Counted from the first letter of the stretch, positions 1 through 10,079 are shown. The stretch is DNA of 64,000 nt from Actinomycetota bacterium (GCA_013816245.1 JACDEU010000004.1:1-64000), one strand, 5' to 3'. The notes: generated by a model not told the origin, from the sequence alone. Translations and numbers: made by a program.

Positions 1-50
1 GCCGTCAAGGCCCCCGCCACTCCTCCGACGATCAAACGCCGGGCCGCCAT
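1..50 (-). CDS. Start of an unidentified gene cut by the window edge
   Basis: The DUF4331 stop codon and an ATG overlap here as TGATG on the minus strand. Only 16 residues are visible (MAARRLIVGGVAGALT). The basic then hydrophobic beginning would fit a signal peptide or a first membrane segment, and the overlap implies it is co-transcribed and translationally coupled with the DUF4331 gene. Function cannot be assigned. Confidence 0.55.
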   Translation of the reverse strand, partial: MAARRLIVGGVAGALT

Positions 51-1396
51 CAGGGCTTTTGCTGGCCCTTCGTGTTCTCGTAGCCGCTGAACGGATCTGC
101 CTGGTACGGGAACGTCGCCATGTACGACACGTCGTTCGCGTCGACGCCGTCACCGAGCGGCAGGCTGTGCCCGATCAGGACACCGCCGACAGCGCGTTCG
201 GAGATGTCGATCACGTCGTCTTCGAGCCGTCGCCCGTTGGGATAACCCGCCAGGTCGCCGCCGAGCACACCCAGGCGGTTGCCGTGGCCCACAGGCGCCG
301 ATGGTGCGATCGCGAGGTTGAGCCGGATCTCGTCCGCGAGCGTCGCACCCGTGTAGTTGAGGTTCGGCTCCTTCAGCCCGGTGAGCAGCACGGAGACGAG
401 ATCGGTGCGATTCGTCTCCTGGAATGGGCCAAACTGCGGGTAGAGCTGGTTGAGCAGCTTGGCGAGCACCGGACTCGAGTAGTACTGCTCGAACTGCTTG
501 TCCTTGTCCGGTGTGGTCGCGTTCCACTTGTCCTTGAGCTCGGTCGGGATCAGCAACTCGTTGATGAGCGGCTCGCCGAGACGCGACACCTGCTTCCACA
601 CCGTCGCCTTCTTCAGGACCTTGCGTCCCCGCCACTTCGCGAGGATCACCTTCGTCACCGGACGCTCCGTGGCCGACCAGAAGCCGACGATGTGATTCCC
701 GCCGTTGTCCAGTTGCGACAGCGGCACCTGCAGCGAGACTGCGTGCACGGCGTAGCCGGCGAAGAAATCCTTGCCGCCGCCGGTTGCACCTGTGCCTTTG
801 CGAATCGCAACGAGGTCGAACACCGCACCGATGTCTCCGAAGAAGCCGTCGTCGCGCTGGCCTGCGAAGACCTTCGAGCCATCGTTGAGGTCATGGATGC
901 CGGCCATTGCAAGTGCGTGGTAGCCAGGTGTCGACCGCGGCCCGATGTTGTCGGGAGGTGTCAACAGCCCGCTGCCGACGACACGAGACGACTTCCCGTC
1001 GACTCGCGTCACGGTGTACTCCTGCTGAGTGTTCTGGAACGCCACCGGAGCGCGATTCTTGAAGCGGAAGCGCCACGTGAGGTCAGGCTTGCCGTCGCCG
1101 TTCTTGTCGGCGTAGATCACGTAGCGGGCCGAAGGCGAGAACGTGTACCAGTTCGGGCCCGCGGCAGGATCTTCGCCGGGGATGTAGTTCGAGATGATCG
1201 TTACGGTGTCCGGTGCATCCGGGCTCCGGAACGCGTACGTGTCCGTGTTGTCCGCGGAGGGATCCTCCGAGATCAGCGGTGCCTCCCGGTGACTCGAGGC
1301 CTGGGCTGTCGCCGGGCTTCCGCCCCGCGATGTCAACGCTGCGACAAGCGCTGCCAGAGCTGCGGCCGCCAGGAGTAGGACTGCGAGCTTGCGCAT
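50..1396 (-). CDS. DUF4331 family secreted protein
   Basis: A 448-residue protein with a clear Sec signal (basic start, Ala/Leu-rich core, residues 1 to about 32). The mature part opens with ASSHREAPLISEDPSADNTD, the hallmark beginning of DUF4331 proteins, whose function is unknown. An EF-hand-like acidic stretch, YADKNGDGKPD, lies near residue 100. The ATG at 1396 is preceded by GGAGGACG, a good ribosome binding site. It is divergent from the ECF sigma factor gene with about 110 bases between them, and its stop overlaps the next gene, so it likely heads a small operon. DUF4331 genes are often found beside ECF sigma/anti-sigma pairs in actinobacteria, which would suit regulation by that sigma factor. 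That link is inference. Confidence 0.9.
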   Translation of the reverse strand: MRKLAVLLLAAAALAALVAALTSRGGSPATAQASSHREAPLISEDPSADNTDTYAFRSPDAPDTVTIISNYIPGEDPAAGPNWYTFSPSARYVIYADKNGDGKPDLTWRFRFKNRAPVAFQNTQQEYTVTRVDGKSSRVVGSGLLTPPDNIGPRSTPGYHALAMAGIHDLNDGSKVFAGQRDDGFFGDIGAVFDLVAIRKGTGATGGGKDFFAGYAVHAVSLQVPLSQLDNGGNHIVGFWSATERPVTKVILAKWRGRKVLKKATVWKQVSRLGEPLINELLIPTELKDKWNATTPDKDKQFEQYYSSPVLAKLLNQLYPQFGPFQETNRTDLVSVLLTGLKEPNLNYTGATLADEIRLNLAIAPSAPVGHGNRLGVLGGDLAGYPNGRRLEDDVIDISERAVGGVLIGHSLPLGDGVDANDVSYMATFPYQADPFSGYENTKGQQKP

Positions 1397-1482
1397 CGTC
1401 CTCCATGCTCCTTTCAGACGGCCGGTCGGGGATCTGCGGCCTTGGCCGTCGTATCGGCGCTGATTCGCCTGCCGACCACAAC

Positions 1483-1499
1483 CGGTTCGGACCGAACCG
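1483..1499. promoter_or_regulatory. 8-bp perfect inverted repeat in a divergent promoter region
   Basis: CGGTTCGG and CCGAACCG are separated by a single A in the roughly 110-base gap between the DUF4331 gene and the ECF sigma gene. Its position just upstream of the sigma gene's Shine-Dalgarno-like GAGGGG (1499-1504) suggests an operator or a promoter-proximal hairpin. No known binding protein can be named from the sequence. Confidence 0.45.
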
Positions 1500-1508
1500 A
1501 GGGGTGGC

Positions 1509-2144
1509 TTGTTGCGAATAAGCTCGATGAGCGAAACTGCTCGGCCAGTGGCTCGATCCTTTGCGCACCTTTCCGACGAGGCGGTCGTCGCGCTCCTCGC
1601 GCGTTCGGACGAGTCGGCGCTCGCCGAGCTCTACGACCGGTTCGGCCGCGTCGCGTACGGGCTCGCTCTCCGGATTCTTCGGGACGAGAAGCTCGCCGAG
1701 GACGCAGTGCAGGAAGGTTTCCTCACGGTCTGGCGGAACGCCGATCGCTTCATGCCGGAGCGCGCCAAGGCCAGCACGTGGTTGCTGACGCTCATCCACC
1801 GTCGCGCGGTGGATCTCGTGCGCCGCGAGGACCGGCGGCGTGCGGAACCTCTCAGCGACAGCATCGAACCAGAGTCGTCTGATTCCGCGGAGGACGATGC
1901 GTGGCTCCGCTTCGAGCGCGAGCGAGTGCAGTCGGCCTTGAAGCAACTGCCGGACCAGCAGCGCGAGGCACTCGAGCTGGCGTACTACGGCGGCTTCAGC
2001 CAGACGGAGCTCGCAGAAAGACTCGGACAGCCCGTCGGTACGATCAAGAGCAGGATGTTCACCGGCCTTGCGCGGCTTCGTGAGCTGCTTGCAGAGCCTG
2101 GATCTGGAGAGGCGGCATGGAAGCCGACGCCCTACACGACCTGA
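1509..2144 (+). CDS. ECF-type RNA polymerase sigma factor
   Basis: About 205 to 211 residues with the two ECF domains. Region 2 spans about residues 30-95 and contains EDAVQEGFLTVWRNA; region 4 spans about 135-200 and contains LPDQQREALELAYYGGFSQ and the recognition helix GQPVGTIKSRMFTGLARLR. The pattern resembles the SigK-type ECF group that pairs with RskA anti-sigma factors. The start is ambiguous: TTG at 1509 lies 4 bases after GGGG, whereas ATG at 1527 lacks a well-spaced binding site. The 3' end overlaps the anti-sigma gene by 28 bases, so the two are translated together. It probably directs its own operon and perhaps the divergent DUF4331 gene. Confidence 0.95.
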   Translation: MLRISSMSETARPVARSFAHLSDEAVVALLARSDESALAELYDRFGRVAYGLALRILRDEKLAEDAVQEGFLTVWRNADRFMPERAKASTWLLTLIHRRAVDLVRREDRRRAEPLSDSIEPESSDSAEDDAWLRFERERVQSALKQLPDQQREALELAYYGGFSQTELAERLGQPVGTIKSRMFTGLARLRELLAEPGSGEAAWKPTPYTT

Positions 2145-2818
2145 CCGCTGCCTACGCGCTCGACGCCCTCGACTCTGAGGATGCGCGCGCGTACGAGGCA
2201 CACCTTGCGCGCTGCGAGCGCTGTCGCGCCGAACTCGCCGAGCTTTCCGACGCTGCGGGTGCTCTTGCGTTCGGAACGGAAGCGCCCGTTCCCCCGCCCG
2301 AGTTGAGGGCCCGCATCCTGCAGGAGGCGGCGCGCGAGCGACCCAATGTCGTTCCTCTCCGCCCCCGCTGGGTCAAGCCCGTCGCGGCGATCGCGGCAGT
2401 CGCCGCCTGCGCCGCGATCGGCCTCGGCATCTGGGCCGCCTCGCTTTCGAGCAAGCTCGATCGCAGCGAAGCCAGTCTCGCCCGGCAGGAGCGGGTGGCG
2501 CAGATCGTCGGGCAACCCGGTTCGCGGACGATCTCCTTCGCGCGCGGGACCCTCGTGGTGGCACCGAACGGGGAGGCGGCCCTCGTGCTCAGAAACCTGG
2601 AGCCGCCGGGAGACGGTCGCACCTACGAGGCCTGGATTTCCGCAGAGGGGGCTCCCGAGCCCGCAGGTCTCTTCGAAGGTGGGGCTGCGGTGGCGATCCC
2701 GCTCGACCGGCCCGTGCCCGAAGGCGCCACGGTCATGGTCACCAGGGAACCCGCCGGCAGGCGCAAGAGCCCCTCCAGCCAGCCGTTCGCCATCGTGAGA
2801 AACGCGGCCCAGAGCTAG
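2117..2818 (+). CDS. RskA-like anti-sigma factor
   Basis: A 233-residue membrane-anchored anti-sigma factor. The N-terminal zinc-binding anti-sigma motif is visible as HLARCERC (His29, Cys33, Cys36). One transmembrane helix follows at about residues 87-107, then an extracytoplasmic domain typical of RskA (anti-sigma-K), ending with the GRTYEAWISAEG-type segment of that family. It should hold the upstream sigma factor at the membrane until regulated proteolysis releases it. The overlap with the sigma gene and the short 10-base gap to the penicillin-binding protein gene suggest one transcript. Confidence 0.93.
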   Translation: MEADALHDLTAAYALDALDSEDARAYEAHLARCERCRAELAELSDAAGALAFGTEAPVPPPELRARILQEAARERPNVVPLRPRWVKPVAAIAAVAACAAIGLGIWAASLSSKLDRSEASLARQERVAQIVGQPGSRTISFARGTLVVAPNGEAALVLRNLEPPGDGRTYEAWISAEGAPEPAGLFEGGAAVAIPLDRPVPEGATVMVTREPAGRRKSPSSQPFAIVRNAAQS

Positions 2819-2828
2819 AATCCGGCGC

Positions 2829-5264
2829 TTGCTTCGCCGGAGACGCAGCACCCGAGCGCCCGCTTCGAACGGGCGCCGGCGGAGAATCCAAAAGCTCCGC
2901 CTCACCGCCCTCCTCGTCATCCTCCTTTTGCTCGGCGTCGCATCGTTCACGTTCGGGCTCATCACGGCTGTGGCGGGCCAGATTCCGACCTGCGACCCGT
3001 CTCGCGTGCCCCGCAAGGTGGACGGGCATATCTATGCGAACGACGGGCACACGATCCTCGCCACGCTCCGCGGCTCCGAGAGCCGGATCCTCGTCGGAAC
3101 CGCCGACATCGCGCCGATCATGCAGCAGGCGATCGTCGCGGTCGAAGACAAGCGCTTCTACGAGCACCGCGGTGTCGACGTCCGTGGCATCGGTCGAGCC
3201 GTCTGGGCCGACGTCACGAGCAAGAGCGTCGTACAGGGCGGTTCGACGATCACGCAACAGTTCGTCAAGAACTCCTGTGTCACGAGCGCCCGGACGATCA
3301 GCCGCAAGCTCAAGGAGGCCGCGCTCGCGTGGCAGCTCGAGCAGCGCTGGAAGAAACTGCGGATTCTCACCGCTTACCTGAACACGATCTACTTCGGCAA
3401 CGGTGCCTACGGGATCCAGCGCGCCGCGCAGACGTACTTCAATTCCAACGCAGCGCGCTTGACGCTCCCCGAGGCAGCGTTGCTCGCGGGGATTCCGGCA
3501 GATCCGTCGCGGTTCGATCCCGTTACCAACCCGAAGAGCGCCAAGGCCAGGCGGCTCGAAGTGCTGAAGGCGATGCTCGCGCAAGGCGAGATCTCGGCCC
3601 GCGACCTCCGGCGCGCCGCCCGTTCGCCGTTGCCGAAGGCATCCGACGTGCGCCTTCCGGGCATCGAAGGTCCAGCGCCCTACTTTGTCAACTACGTGAA
3701 GCAACAGTTGATCGAGCAGTACGGAACGCGCCGAGTCTTCGGCGGCGGTCTCAACGTGCAGTCGACCATCGACCTCAGGCTGCAGAAGTTCGCCAGGCAG
3801 GCGATCGAGTCGATCCTCAAGGAACCGAACGGCCCATCCGCGGCGCTGGTCTCGATCCGCCCGAGCACGGGCGAGGTCGTCGCAATGTACGGCGGCGACA
3901 ACTTCCGGCAGAGCCAGTTCAACCTTGCCGTGCAAGGTGAACGTCAGGCGGGCTCGTCGTTCAAGCCCTTCGTGCTTGCGACTGCACTCAAGCAGGGCGT
4001 CTCACCGGCAACGACGTTTCCGTCGCGGCCCGTGTCGATCTTCATCGGCGACAAGTACTGGCCCGTGCACAACTATGAGAACTCCTACCTCGGCTCAGCC
4101 GATCTCACGACTGCGACGGTCGTGTCGGACAACACGGTGTACGCGCAGTTGACCCGGCTCGTCGGGCCCGCGAAGGTCGCCGCGACCGCACGGCAGCTCG
4201 GCATCACCCGGCACTTGAACCCGTACTTCGCGATCGGTCTCGGTGCAGACCCGGTGAGCCCGCTCGAGATGGCGCGCGCCTTCTCGTCCTTTGCGAACGG
4301 AGGCCGTCGCATCGACGGCTCCGTCTTCGGCAACCATCCACGTGCAGTCGCGCGGGTCAGCAATCCCGAAGGCAAGGTCGTCGACGACAACAAGCCGCTC
4401 AATCGGGCGGTACTCCAACGCGACCAGAACGCGTTGCTGACGAGCATCCTCGAAGGCGTCGTACGTTCGGGCACGGGCAAGCGCGCAGCGCTTTCCGACC
4501 GCGTCGTCGCCGGGAAGACCGGAACGACCGAGAACTACGGCGACGCCTGGTTCGTCGGGTACACGCCGCAGCTCGCGACTGCAGTCTGGGTCGGCTATCC
4601 AAATCGGCTCAAGCCGATGCTCACCGAGTACCACGGGCAGGCAGTCGCCGGGGGAACGTTCCCGGCCGAGATCTGGCGCACCTTCAACAGGCTCGCGCTC
4701 GCGGGCACGACTCCACAGTCATTTCCGCCGTACGCTTATGAATACTCCTCGGCGAAGCGAGTCGTGTGGCGGGACGGAGTGCTGCGGCTCGACAACGGCC
4801 ACTGTCGCAATACCGAGCTCGTCTCGTATTTCTCCGGCCGAGGACCACAGCGGAACGCGGACTGCAAGCCGAACGAAGTCGACGTCCCACGCGTCGTCGG
4901 AATGTCGTTGACACGGGCCAGGCTGCGGCTCGCCCTGCAGCCACTCTCGGCGAACATCGTCTACAAGCCCGCGCGGGCGAAGCAGCGCGTCGATCTCGTG
5001 CTCGACCAGTTTCCGCGCAAGGGCAGGCTCTCGTCGCACGACACTGTGACGCTGGTGCTGGCGAAACCGTTGCACGGAGTCGTCCCGAAGATCGTCGGGA
5101 TGTCGCTCCGTGACGCGCGGCGGCGGCTCCGCGGCAGAGGGCTCGTACCCGCGATCGAACACTTCGCCGACGGCCGCTCGGGCCGAGTGCTGGCACAGAG
5201 GCCCGTGGCCGGCGTCGCGGCCGGGCCGCGTATGAAGATCAGGCTGGTCGTAGGACACGGCTGA
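2829..5264 (+). CDS. Bifunctional penicillin-binding protein 1A with PASTA domains
   Basis: An 811-residue class A penicillin-binding protein that polymerises and crosslinks peptidoglycan outside the membrane. A basic cytoplasmic tail and one transmembrane helix (about 23-50) precede the GT51 transglycosylase domain, with [12 protein letters not shown] (catalytic Glu about 106) and [12 protein letters not shown]. The transpeptidase domain shows SSFK (about 375), SDN (about 435) and KTGT (about 562). Two C-terminal PASTA modules (about 685-745 and 750-811) begin [10 protein letters not shown] and [10 protein letters not shown] and should sense muropeptides or beta-lactams. The start is the TTG at 2829, 10 bases after the anti-sigma stop. 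The 3' end overlaps the convergent glycosylase gene by 26 bases. Confidence 0.96.
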   Translation: MLRRRRSTRAPASNGRRRRIQKLRLTALLVILLLLGVASFTFGLITAVAGQIPTCDPSRVPRKVDGHIYANDGHTILATLRGSESRILVGTADIAPIMQQAIVAVEDKRFYEHRGVDVRGIGRAVWADVTSKSVVQGGSTITQQFVKNSCVTSARTISRKLKEAALAWQLEQRWKKLRILTAYLNTIYFGNGAYGIQRAAQTYFNSNAARLTLPEAALLAGIPADPSRFDPVTNPKSAKARRLEVLKAMLAQGEISARDLRRAARSPLPKASDVRLPGIEGPAPYFVNYVKQQLIEQYGTRRVFGGGLNVQSTIDLRLQKFARQAIESILKEPNGPSAALVSIRPSTGEVVAMYGGDNFRQSQFNLAVQGERQAGSSFKPFVLATALKQGVSPATTFPSRPVSIFIGDKYWPVHNYENSYLGSADLTTATVVSDNTVYAQLTRLVGPAKVAATARQLGITRHLNPYFAIGLGADPVSPLEMARAFSSFANGGRRIDGSVFGNHPRAVARVSNPEGKVVDDNKPLNRAVLQRDQNALLTSILEGVVRSGTGKRAALSDRVVAGKTGTTENYGDAWFVGYTPQLATAVWVGYPNRLKPMLTEYHGQAVAGGTFPAEIWRTFNRLALAGTTPQSFPPYAYEYSSAKRVVWRDGVLRLDNGHCRNTELVSYFSGRGPQRNADCKPNEVDVPRVVGMSLTRARLRLALQPLSANIVYKPARAKQRVDLVLDQFPRKGRLSSHDTVTLVLAKPLHGVVPKIVGMSLRDARRRLRGRGLVPAIEHFADGRSGRVLAQRPVAGVAAGPRMKIRLVVGHG

Positions 5265-5802
5265 GAAACGGCGAGCCCATCAGGCCGTAGCGCCACGAGA
5301 GCTCCGTCGCTCGAGTGATCCCGATCCGCGGCCCGGTGACGATCTTCGGGATCTCGAGTCGCTCTTCCAGCAGGAACGGAGGCTGATCGAGCGCAAGCCC
5401 GTCGTGCTCGCGGGTGATCGCGAGCGCCTGGCAGAGCTTTCCCGGCCCGGAGCACAGTTTCCGCGGCTCGTCGACTCCGCGGCGTGCGCGCTGCGCCTCG
5501 ATGCCGGCGGACGGCTCGAGCGCGCGAATGAGGACCGCCTCCGCGTCGTCGTCGCCGCCGCAGACGAGGTTGAGACACCAGTGGATCCCGTACGAGCGGT
5601 ACACGTAGGCGTGACCCGCAGGACCGAACATCGTCGCGTTACGTGCGGTGCGCCCGCCGTACGCGTGACTCGCGGGATCTTCCTGGTCATAGGCCTCGAC
5701 CTCCACGATCGTTCCGCCGATCTCGTCCACGAGCAGGGTTGCCCCGATGAGATCGGGGGCGACCTCGTGAACGCTTCGTGCGAAGAAGTCACGCGTCAGC
5801 AT
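5239..5802 (-). CDS. 3-methyladenine DNA glycosylase (MPG/AAG family)
   Basis: A 187-residue alkyladenine DNA glycosylase that removes alkylated purines in base-excision repair. The family signatures are present: [16 protein letters not shown] at the start, [18 protein letters not shown] with the catalytic Glu, the nucleotide-contacting [14 protein letters not shown], and [11 protein letters not shown]. The reading frame stays open upstream, but homology begins at MLTRDFF, so ATG 5802 is chosen; it overlaps the MFS gene stop by 14 bases, implying translational coupling. The 3' end overlaps the penicillin-binding protein gene tail to tail. Confidence 0.95.
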   Translation of the reverse strand: MLTRDFFARSVHEVAPDLIGATLLVDEIGGTIVEVEAYDQEDPASHAYGGRTARNATMFGPAGHAYVYRSYGIHWCLNLVCGGDDDAEAVLIRALEPSAGIEAQRARRGVDEPRKLCSGPGKLCQALAITREHDGLALDQPPFLLEERLEIPKIVTGPRIGITRATELSWRYGLMGSPFLSRVLRPA

Positions 5803-7078
5803 CGTCGGCCTGGGCGCCGTAGCGGAGAAGGGCGGGGAACGCCAACGCGAGCAGAAGACAGCCTGCGACGCAGGCAACCCCGCCGGAGACAATCGAGAAC
5901 CGCAGGCTGGTTGCCGACGCGAGGGCCCCGGCTTCGAGGTTGCCGATGGAAGGCGCGGCTGCGACCTGCATGAATTCGATGCCGGACACCCTCCCGAGCA
6001 TCCGCTTGGGCGTGATCCGGTAGAGCATCACGGAGCGCAGGATCGCGCTGATCTGATCGCCGAGGCCGGCGAGCGCGAGCAGCAAGAGGGCCAGCCAGAA
6101 CTGCTGTGCAAACCCGAATGCCGCAATTGCAACCCCCCAGAGCGTGGCGGTGACGACGACACCGAGACCCTGCCGGCGAACCTGCCGCAGTGGTCCGGAC
6201 AGAAGCGACACCACCAGCGCGCCTGCAGCAGGCGCCATGTACAGGTAGCCGACGAGAGCCGGATCGCCGAAGCGGTGCGCGGCGATCGCGGGAAAGAGTG
6301 CGCTCGGCATCCCGAAGATCATTGCGTTCGTGTCCACGAGGAAGAACCCGAGAATCACCGGCTGACTGCGGACGTAACGGAAGCCGGCGACGATCGAGCT
6401 CCAGCTCGGGCGATCCGCGTTCTCCGTGGCCACGAGGCGCGGCAGCAGCGCAACTGCCGTGATTGCGCCGACGTACGAGAGCGTGTCGCCAAGATAGATC
6501 CACTTGAGGTCGAGAAACTTGATCGCGAGACCCGCGAGCGCCGGCCCACCGACCGCACCGAACTGTGACGTGACGCTGTTGAGCGCCGACGCGGCCATGA
6601 AGTGCGCCTCGTCCACCAGTTGAGGCGTCATCGAGCGCTGCGCACCGACCCCGATGCTGAACGAGGCGGAGATGACGAACTGGAAGACGAAGAGCGGCCA
6701 GACACGCGGATGGCCCAGTGCGGCATTGGCAGCGAGGCCGAGGCTCCCGGTGATCATCCCGATCTGCTGCACGAGCATCACGCGCCGCCGGTCGAACGCG
6801 TCGGCGATCGCTCCGCCGATCACAGTGAGCGTGAGGAGCGGTACGAGGTGTGTCAACGAGATCAGGCCGACGGCCAGCGTCGACCCGGTCAGCTGGTACA
6901 CCTGATACGCGAGCGCGACCTCGGCGATCTCGGTGCCGATGAAGGAGATTCCCTGCCCGAACCAGAGGCGGCGAAAGGCCGGGTTGTGGCGCAAGGGCGA
7001 CACGTCGAGCGCAAAGCGAGACGCCCGCCGACGCCAGCCTTGGTTCTCGGCTGCTCCGACCCCCAGGTCGTCCGTCAA
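5789..7078 (-). CDS. MFS transporter, EntS/MFS_3-like
   Basis: A 429-residue integral membrane protein with about 12 hydrophobic segments. The N-terminal [12 protein letters not shown]-type motif (here [18 protein letters not shown]) and the loop [13 protein letters not shown] are typical of the MFS_3 group that includes the enterobactin exporter EntS and macrolide efflux proteins. The substrate cannot be read from the sequence. It starts at a TTG and lies directly upstream of the glycosylase gene in the same operon. Confidence 0.9.
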   Translation of the reverse strand: MTDDLGVGAAENQGWRRRASRFALDVSPLRHNPAFRRLWFGQGISFIGTEIAEVALAYQVYQLTGSTLAVGLISLTHLVPLLTLTVIGGAIADAFDRRRVMLVQQIGMITGSLGLAANAALGHPRVWPLFVFQFVISASFSIGVGAQRSMTPQLVDEAHFMAASALNSVTSQFGAVGGPALAGLAIKFLDLKWIYLGDTLSYVGAITAVALLPRLVATENADRPSWSSIVAGFRYVRSQPVILGFFLVDTNAMIFGMPSALFPAIAAHRFGDPALVGYLYMAPAAGALVVSLLSGPLRQVRRQGLGVVVTATLWGVAIAAFGFAQQFWLALLLLALAGLGDQISAILRSVMLYRITPKRMLGRVSGIEFMQVAAAPSIGNLEAGALASATSLRFSIVSGGVACVAGCLLLALAFPALLRYGAQADDADA

Positions 7079-7466
7079 GACAGCTGGTTCTCGTCCCTGA
7101 CGAGCGCGAGGAACGCCATGCGGCCAGCGTGGTCGGGCATCGGCTGATTATCGCGGCCCGGCCGGAACCGGCGTCACTACACGTGCACGCGCGCGGGGGC
7201 TACGACACGGCTGATTCACGGCAAGCTAGCTGCGACCCTGTCCCGTACGGGCGCGTCTTGGGGTCTGACCCGAAGTACGGGGCCGTAGCGGACGCCTGTG
7301 GAAAAAGGAGTTACGCACCGGTGTGTGCCGACTCGCGGTCAACTTTCGGTTCTTGCTGCCTCGCTCCCCATGCCCGACTACTGGAAGAGGGTGTCCTCGT
7401 GCGAATAGGCGGCAGTCGTGAACCGCTCGGCCGTTGCCAGTGAGGTGACGTCCATCCGTCGGCCGG
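7079..7466. other. Gene-free stretch with short palindromes
   Basis: About 390 bases lie between the start of the MFS gene and the end of the DegT-type aminotransferase gene. Two short palindromes stand out: CCCGTACGGG (7242-7251) and GGGTCTGACCC (7261-7271). The second shares the GTCTGAC core with the repeat pair near 39.1 kb. A short ORF from GTG 7321 to 7443 follows an AAGGAG but has no convincing coding character. Nothing else was recognised. Confidence 0.4.
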
Positions 7467-8594
7467 CTACGCGATCGAGGCGCGGAGCACCCCGACGACA
7501 CGTTCCTGGTCGCCGGGCTCGATCTGGCTGAAGAACGGCAGAGCCATCGTTCGCGCGGCTGTTTGCTCGGCGACAGGGCACAGGCCCTCGCCGAATCCGA
7601 AGGTTTCGCGCATGTACGGCTGCAGGTGGATGCAGGGAACGTACTCCGCCGTCGCGACGCCCTCCCGCCGTAGCGAGTCCATGACGGCCGCACGGTCGAG
7701 TTCGGAAGCCAGCTTCACGACGTAGACGAACCAGGAACGGCAGTGCTCGCTGTCGTCTGACGTCGGCGCCTCGACGCCTTCGACCGGTGCCAGAAGCTCT
7801 TCATAGCGGCGGGCGGCGGCGTTGCGAAGCTCGAGGATTCGGTCGAGCTTCTCGAGCTGTGCAAGCCCGATGGCGGCCTGTACGTCGGTCCAGCGGTAGT
7901 TCAGACCGAGGCGGACGTGGTGGAACCAGCCACCGTCTCCGTCGTAGGAGCGCCCCTGGTTGCGCAGGCTGCGAAGGAGCTGCCATTCCTCCTCCGAGTG
8001 CGTGACGACGACGCCGCCTTCGCCGGTCGCCATCTGCTTGTTGGGATAGAAGGCGAAAACCGCCGAGGGGCCGTGTGCGCCGAGCGGACGGCCGCGGTAC
8101 TCCGCGCCCAGCGATTCACACGCGTCTTCGATCAGCGCCAGCCCGTGACGGTCGGCGATGGCACGAAGCTCGTCGAGCTCACAGGGATAGCCGAACATGT
8201 CGACAGCGACGATCGCCTTGGTGCGCTCGGTCACCGCGGCTTCGACCGCGGCTGGATCCATGTTCAGCGTCACCGGATCGACGTCGGCGAAAACCGGTGT
8301 GGCGCCTTCGACGACGAAGCAGTTCGCGGAGGCCACGAACGACAGGGGCGAGGTGATCACCTCGTCGCCGGGGCCGAGCCCCGCGATCCTGCACAACAGG
8401 TGCAGCCCCGCCGTGCCGCTCGACACTGCCGCTGCGTACGGCGCACCGACCCGCTCCGCGATCTGCTCTTCGAACTTCTCGATCCACGGCCCGAGCGAGA
8501 GCCGGCCGGACCTCAGGACTTCGAGGACGAGCTCTTCCTCCCGCTCGTCGAGCCACGGCCGGGAGAGCGGGAGCTCCCGGACTGCCTCCTTCAC
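7467..8594 (-). CDS. DegT/DnrJ/EryC1-type PLP aminotransferase
   Basis: A 375-residue PLP enzyme of the sugar-aminotransferase fold, typically making amino sugars on nucleotide-activated sugars. Visible motifs are AVSSGTAGLHLL for cofactor phosphate binding, IEDACESLGA (Asp157) and the PLP-lysine segment YPNKQMATGEGG (Lys186). GTG at 8594 is chosen because homology begins at VRELPLSRPWLDEREE and the codon overlaps the ilvE stop as GTGA. Co-expression with a branched-chain aminotransferase is unusual for a sugar aminotransferase, so its substrate may be something else. Confidence 0.9.
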   Translation of the reverse strand: MKEAVRELPLSRPWLDEREEELVLEVLRSGRLSLGPWIEKFEEQIAERVGAPYAAAVSSGTAGLHLLCRIAGLGPGDEVITSPLSFVASANCFVVEGATPVFADVDPVTLNMDPAAVEAAVTERTKAIVAVDMFGYPCELDELRAIADRHGLALIEDACESLGAEYRGRPLGAHGPSAVFAFYPNKQMATGEGGVVVTHSEEEWQLLRSLRNQGRSYDGDGGWFHHVRLGLNYRWTDVQAAIGLAQLEKLDRILELRNAAARRYEELLAPVEGVEAPTSDDSEHCRSWFVYVVKLASELDRAAVMDSLRREGVATAEYVPCIHLQPYMRETFGFGEGLCPVAEQTAARTMALPFFSQIEPGDQERVVGVLRASIA

Positions 8595-9526
8595 GCCTCG
8601 GCTCTGGCGCGCTCGGTCGACGCGTACTCCAGCCAGTGCGACCAACGCTCGCTCTTGCCGCGGACGGTGTCGAGGTACGCCGTCTGGATCTTCAACGTAA
8701 TCGGCCCGGGAGCACCGATCGGCTGGTCGTCGACCTCGCGAAGCGGCGTCACCTCCGCAGCAGTCCCCGTCATGAATACCTCGTCGGCCAGATACAGATC
8801 GGTGCGGATCAGCTGCTTCTGCACGACCGGGTATCCCAGGTCCTCGGCGATCTGGATGATCGTGTCGCGGGTGATGCCCGGCAGGATCGACGCCGCAAGG
8901 TCCGGCGTGTAGATCGTTCCGTCTTTCACGATGAACACGTTCTCGCCCGACCCGTCGGCGATGAAGCCGTCGTCGGTAAGGAGGATGGCCTCGTCGTACC
9001 CGCCCCGGTTCGCTTCCATGACGGCAAGCATCGAGTTGAGGTAGATGCCGGTGGCCTTCGCGACGTGCGGGATGACGTTCGGCCCGACGCGCGTCCACGA
9101 CGAGATCTTCGCGCGGATGCCCTTCTCGAAGCCGTCCACGCCGAGGTACGTCCCCCACGGCCAGGACATGATCACGACGTCGACGGGATTCCCTGTTGCA
9201 GCTACGCCGAGCTCGCCGTAGCCGAAGAACGCGATCGGACGGAGGTAGCACTCGGCCACACCGTTCGCGCCGATCAGTTTCATCGACGCCGAACGAAGCT
9301 CCTCGAGCGTGAAGGGCAGTTCCATGTTCAGAAGTCGCGCGGAGTTCTGCAGGCGCTGCAAGTGCTCCGTCAGACGGAAAACGGCGCTGCCTTTTGGGGT
9401 TTCGTACGCGCGAATTCCCTCGAACACGCCGGAGCCGTAATGCAGTCCGTGCGAACCGACGTGGATCTTGGCGTCGGCCCAGTCGATGAGCTCGCCGTTC
9501 ATCCAGATCTTCTCGAGTTCCTGCAT
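8591..9526 (-). CDS. ilvE: Branched-chain amino acid aminotransferase
   Basis: A 311-residue fold-type IV PLP enzyme that transfers amino groups between branched-chain amino acids and 2-oxoglutarate. It shows HVGSHGLHYGSGVFEGIRAY near the start, the active-site lysine in NVIPHVAKATGIY (Lys157), and the C-terminal phosphate-binding and specificity segments GSGENVFIVKDG and FMTGTAAEVTPL. Length matches the family. The stop overlaps the next gene's GTG start. ATG at 9526 is followed by the family-typical ELEKIWMNGELIDW. Confidence 0.95.
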   Translation of the reverse strand: MQELEKIWMNGELIDWADAKIHVGSHGLHYGSGVFEGIRAYETPKGSAVFRLTEHLQRLQNSARLLNMELPFTLEELRSASMKLIGANGVAECYLRPIAFFGYGELGVAATGNPVDVVIMSWPWGTYLGVDGFEKGIRAKISSWTRVGPNVIPHVAKATGIYLNSMLAVMEANRGGYDEAILLTDDGFIADGSGENVFIVKDGTIYTPDLAASILPGITRDTIIQIAEDLGYPVVQKQLIRTDLYLADEVFMTGTAAEVTPLREVDDQPIGAPGPITLKIQTAYLDTVRGKSERWSHWLEYASTERARAEA

Positions 9527-9587
9527 TGCAGAGTGCTCCTTTGAGCGGAGGGCTGGGCCGGTCGAATTCTACCCGCGAGTCCTGTCG

Positions 9588-10004
9588 TCAACCTCCCCCC
9601 TTTTGGCTCTCCTCCGTCAAATCGGCTGGCCTGGCCCCGGTCAGACGGCTCAACTGCGCGGGAGCAAGGCCCAGGACATGGCGGGGTGTCCCTGCTTCCA
9701 GCCACACCGTGGGGGCCGTCAGTGCGGTCTGCTCGAGGAGCACAGTCGAGCCCGCAAAAGGGAATTCCGGCCGCTGCGCAGTCACCAGCTCCGAACAGGC
9801 GGCGGCCCGGGCAAGCTTCCGTCGGTCGAGCGTTCCGCCGGCGGGAACGAGTGCGACGACGAGGCGCTGCTCACATTCGAATGCCGTCGCGACGAGTTGG
9901 AGACCGGGCGGTACCTGCGCGCCCGCAAGAAGCTCCTCGAGCTGTCCCTCGAGCCCCGAAGCCCGGAGGAAGCTCGCAACGCGCTCGACGGCTTCGGGCC
10001 ACAC
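9588..10004 (-). CDS. YbaK/EbsC-like aminoacyl-tRNA deacylase domain protein
   Basis: A 138-residue protein resembling the YbaK/ProX trans-editing domain, which hydrolyses mischarged tRNAs such as Cys-tRNA(Pro). The matching parts are an N-terminal PEAVERVASFLRASGL helix, the LVPAGGTLDRRKLARA strand-helix, and the C-terminal VWLEAGTPRHVLGLAPAQL segment followed by LTGA. The usual GxxxxxIVKSLVF stretch is poorly conserved and the central loop is short, so activity or specificity may differ. It is divergent from the small frameshifted gene at 10080. Confidence 0.7.
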   Translation of the reverse strand: MWPEAVERVASFLRASGLEGQLEELLAGAQVPPGLQLVATAFECEQRLVVALVPAGGTLDRRKLARAAACSELVTAQRPEFPFAGSTVLLEQTALTAPTVWLEAGTPRHVLGLAPAQLSRLTGARPADLTEESQKGGG

Positions 10005-10079
10005 GGAACCACGATACGCGCAACCAATCGAGCCGGTTCTCCGTTCTTGAATTGCCAGTCAATCGACGGGAGACGAAAG

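Noticed and set aside
59-1378. Long plus-strand open frame opposite the DUF4331 gene
   Set aside because: Arg/Val/Glu-rich shadow with no family features; the minus-strand DUF4331 protein explains the whole interval.
7321-7443. 40-codon ORF after AAGGAG in the gap before the MFS gene
   Set aside because: Spacing to the GTG is long, composition is not protein-like and no hydrophobic or family features are seen.
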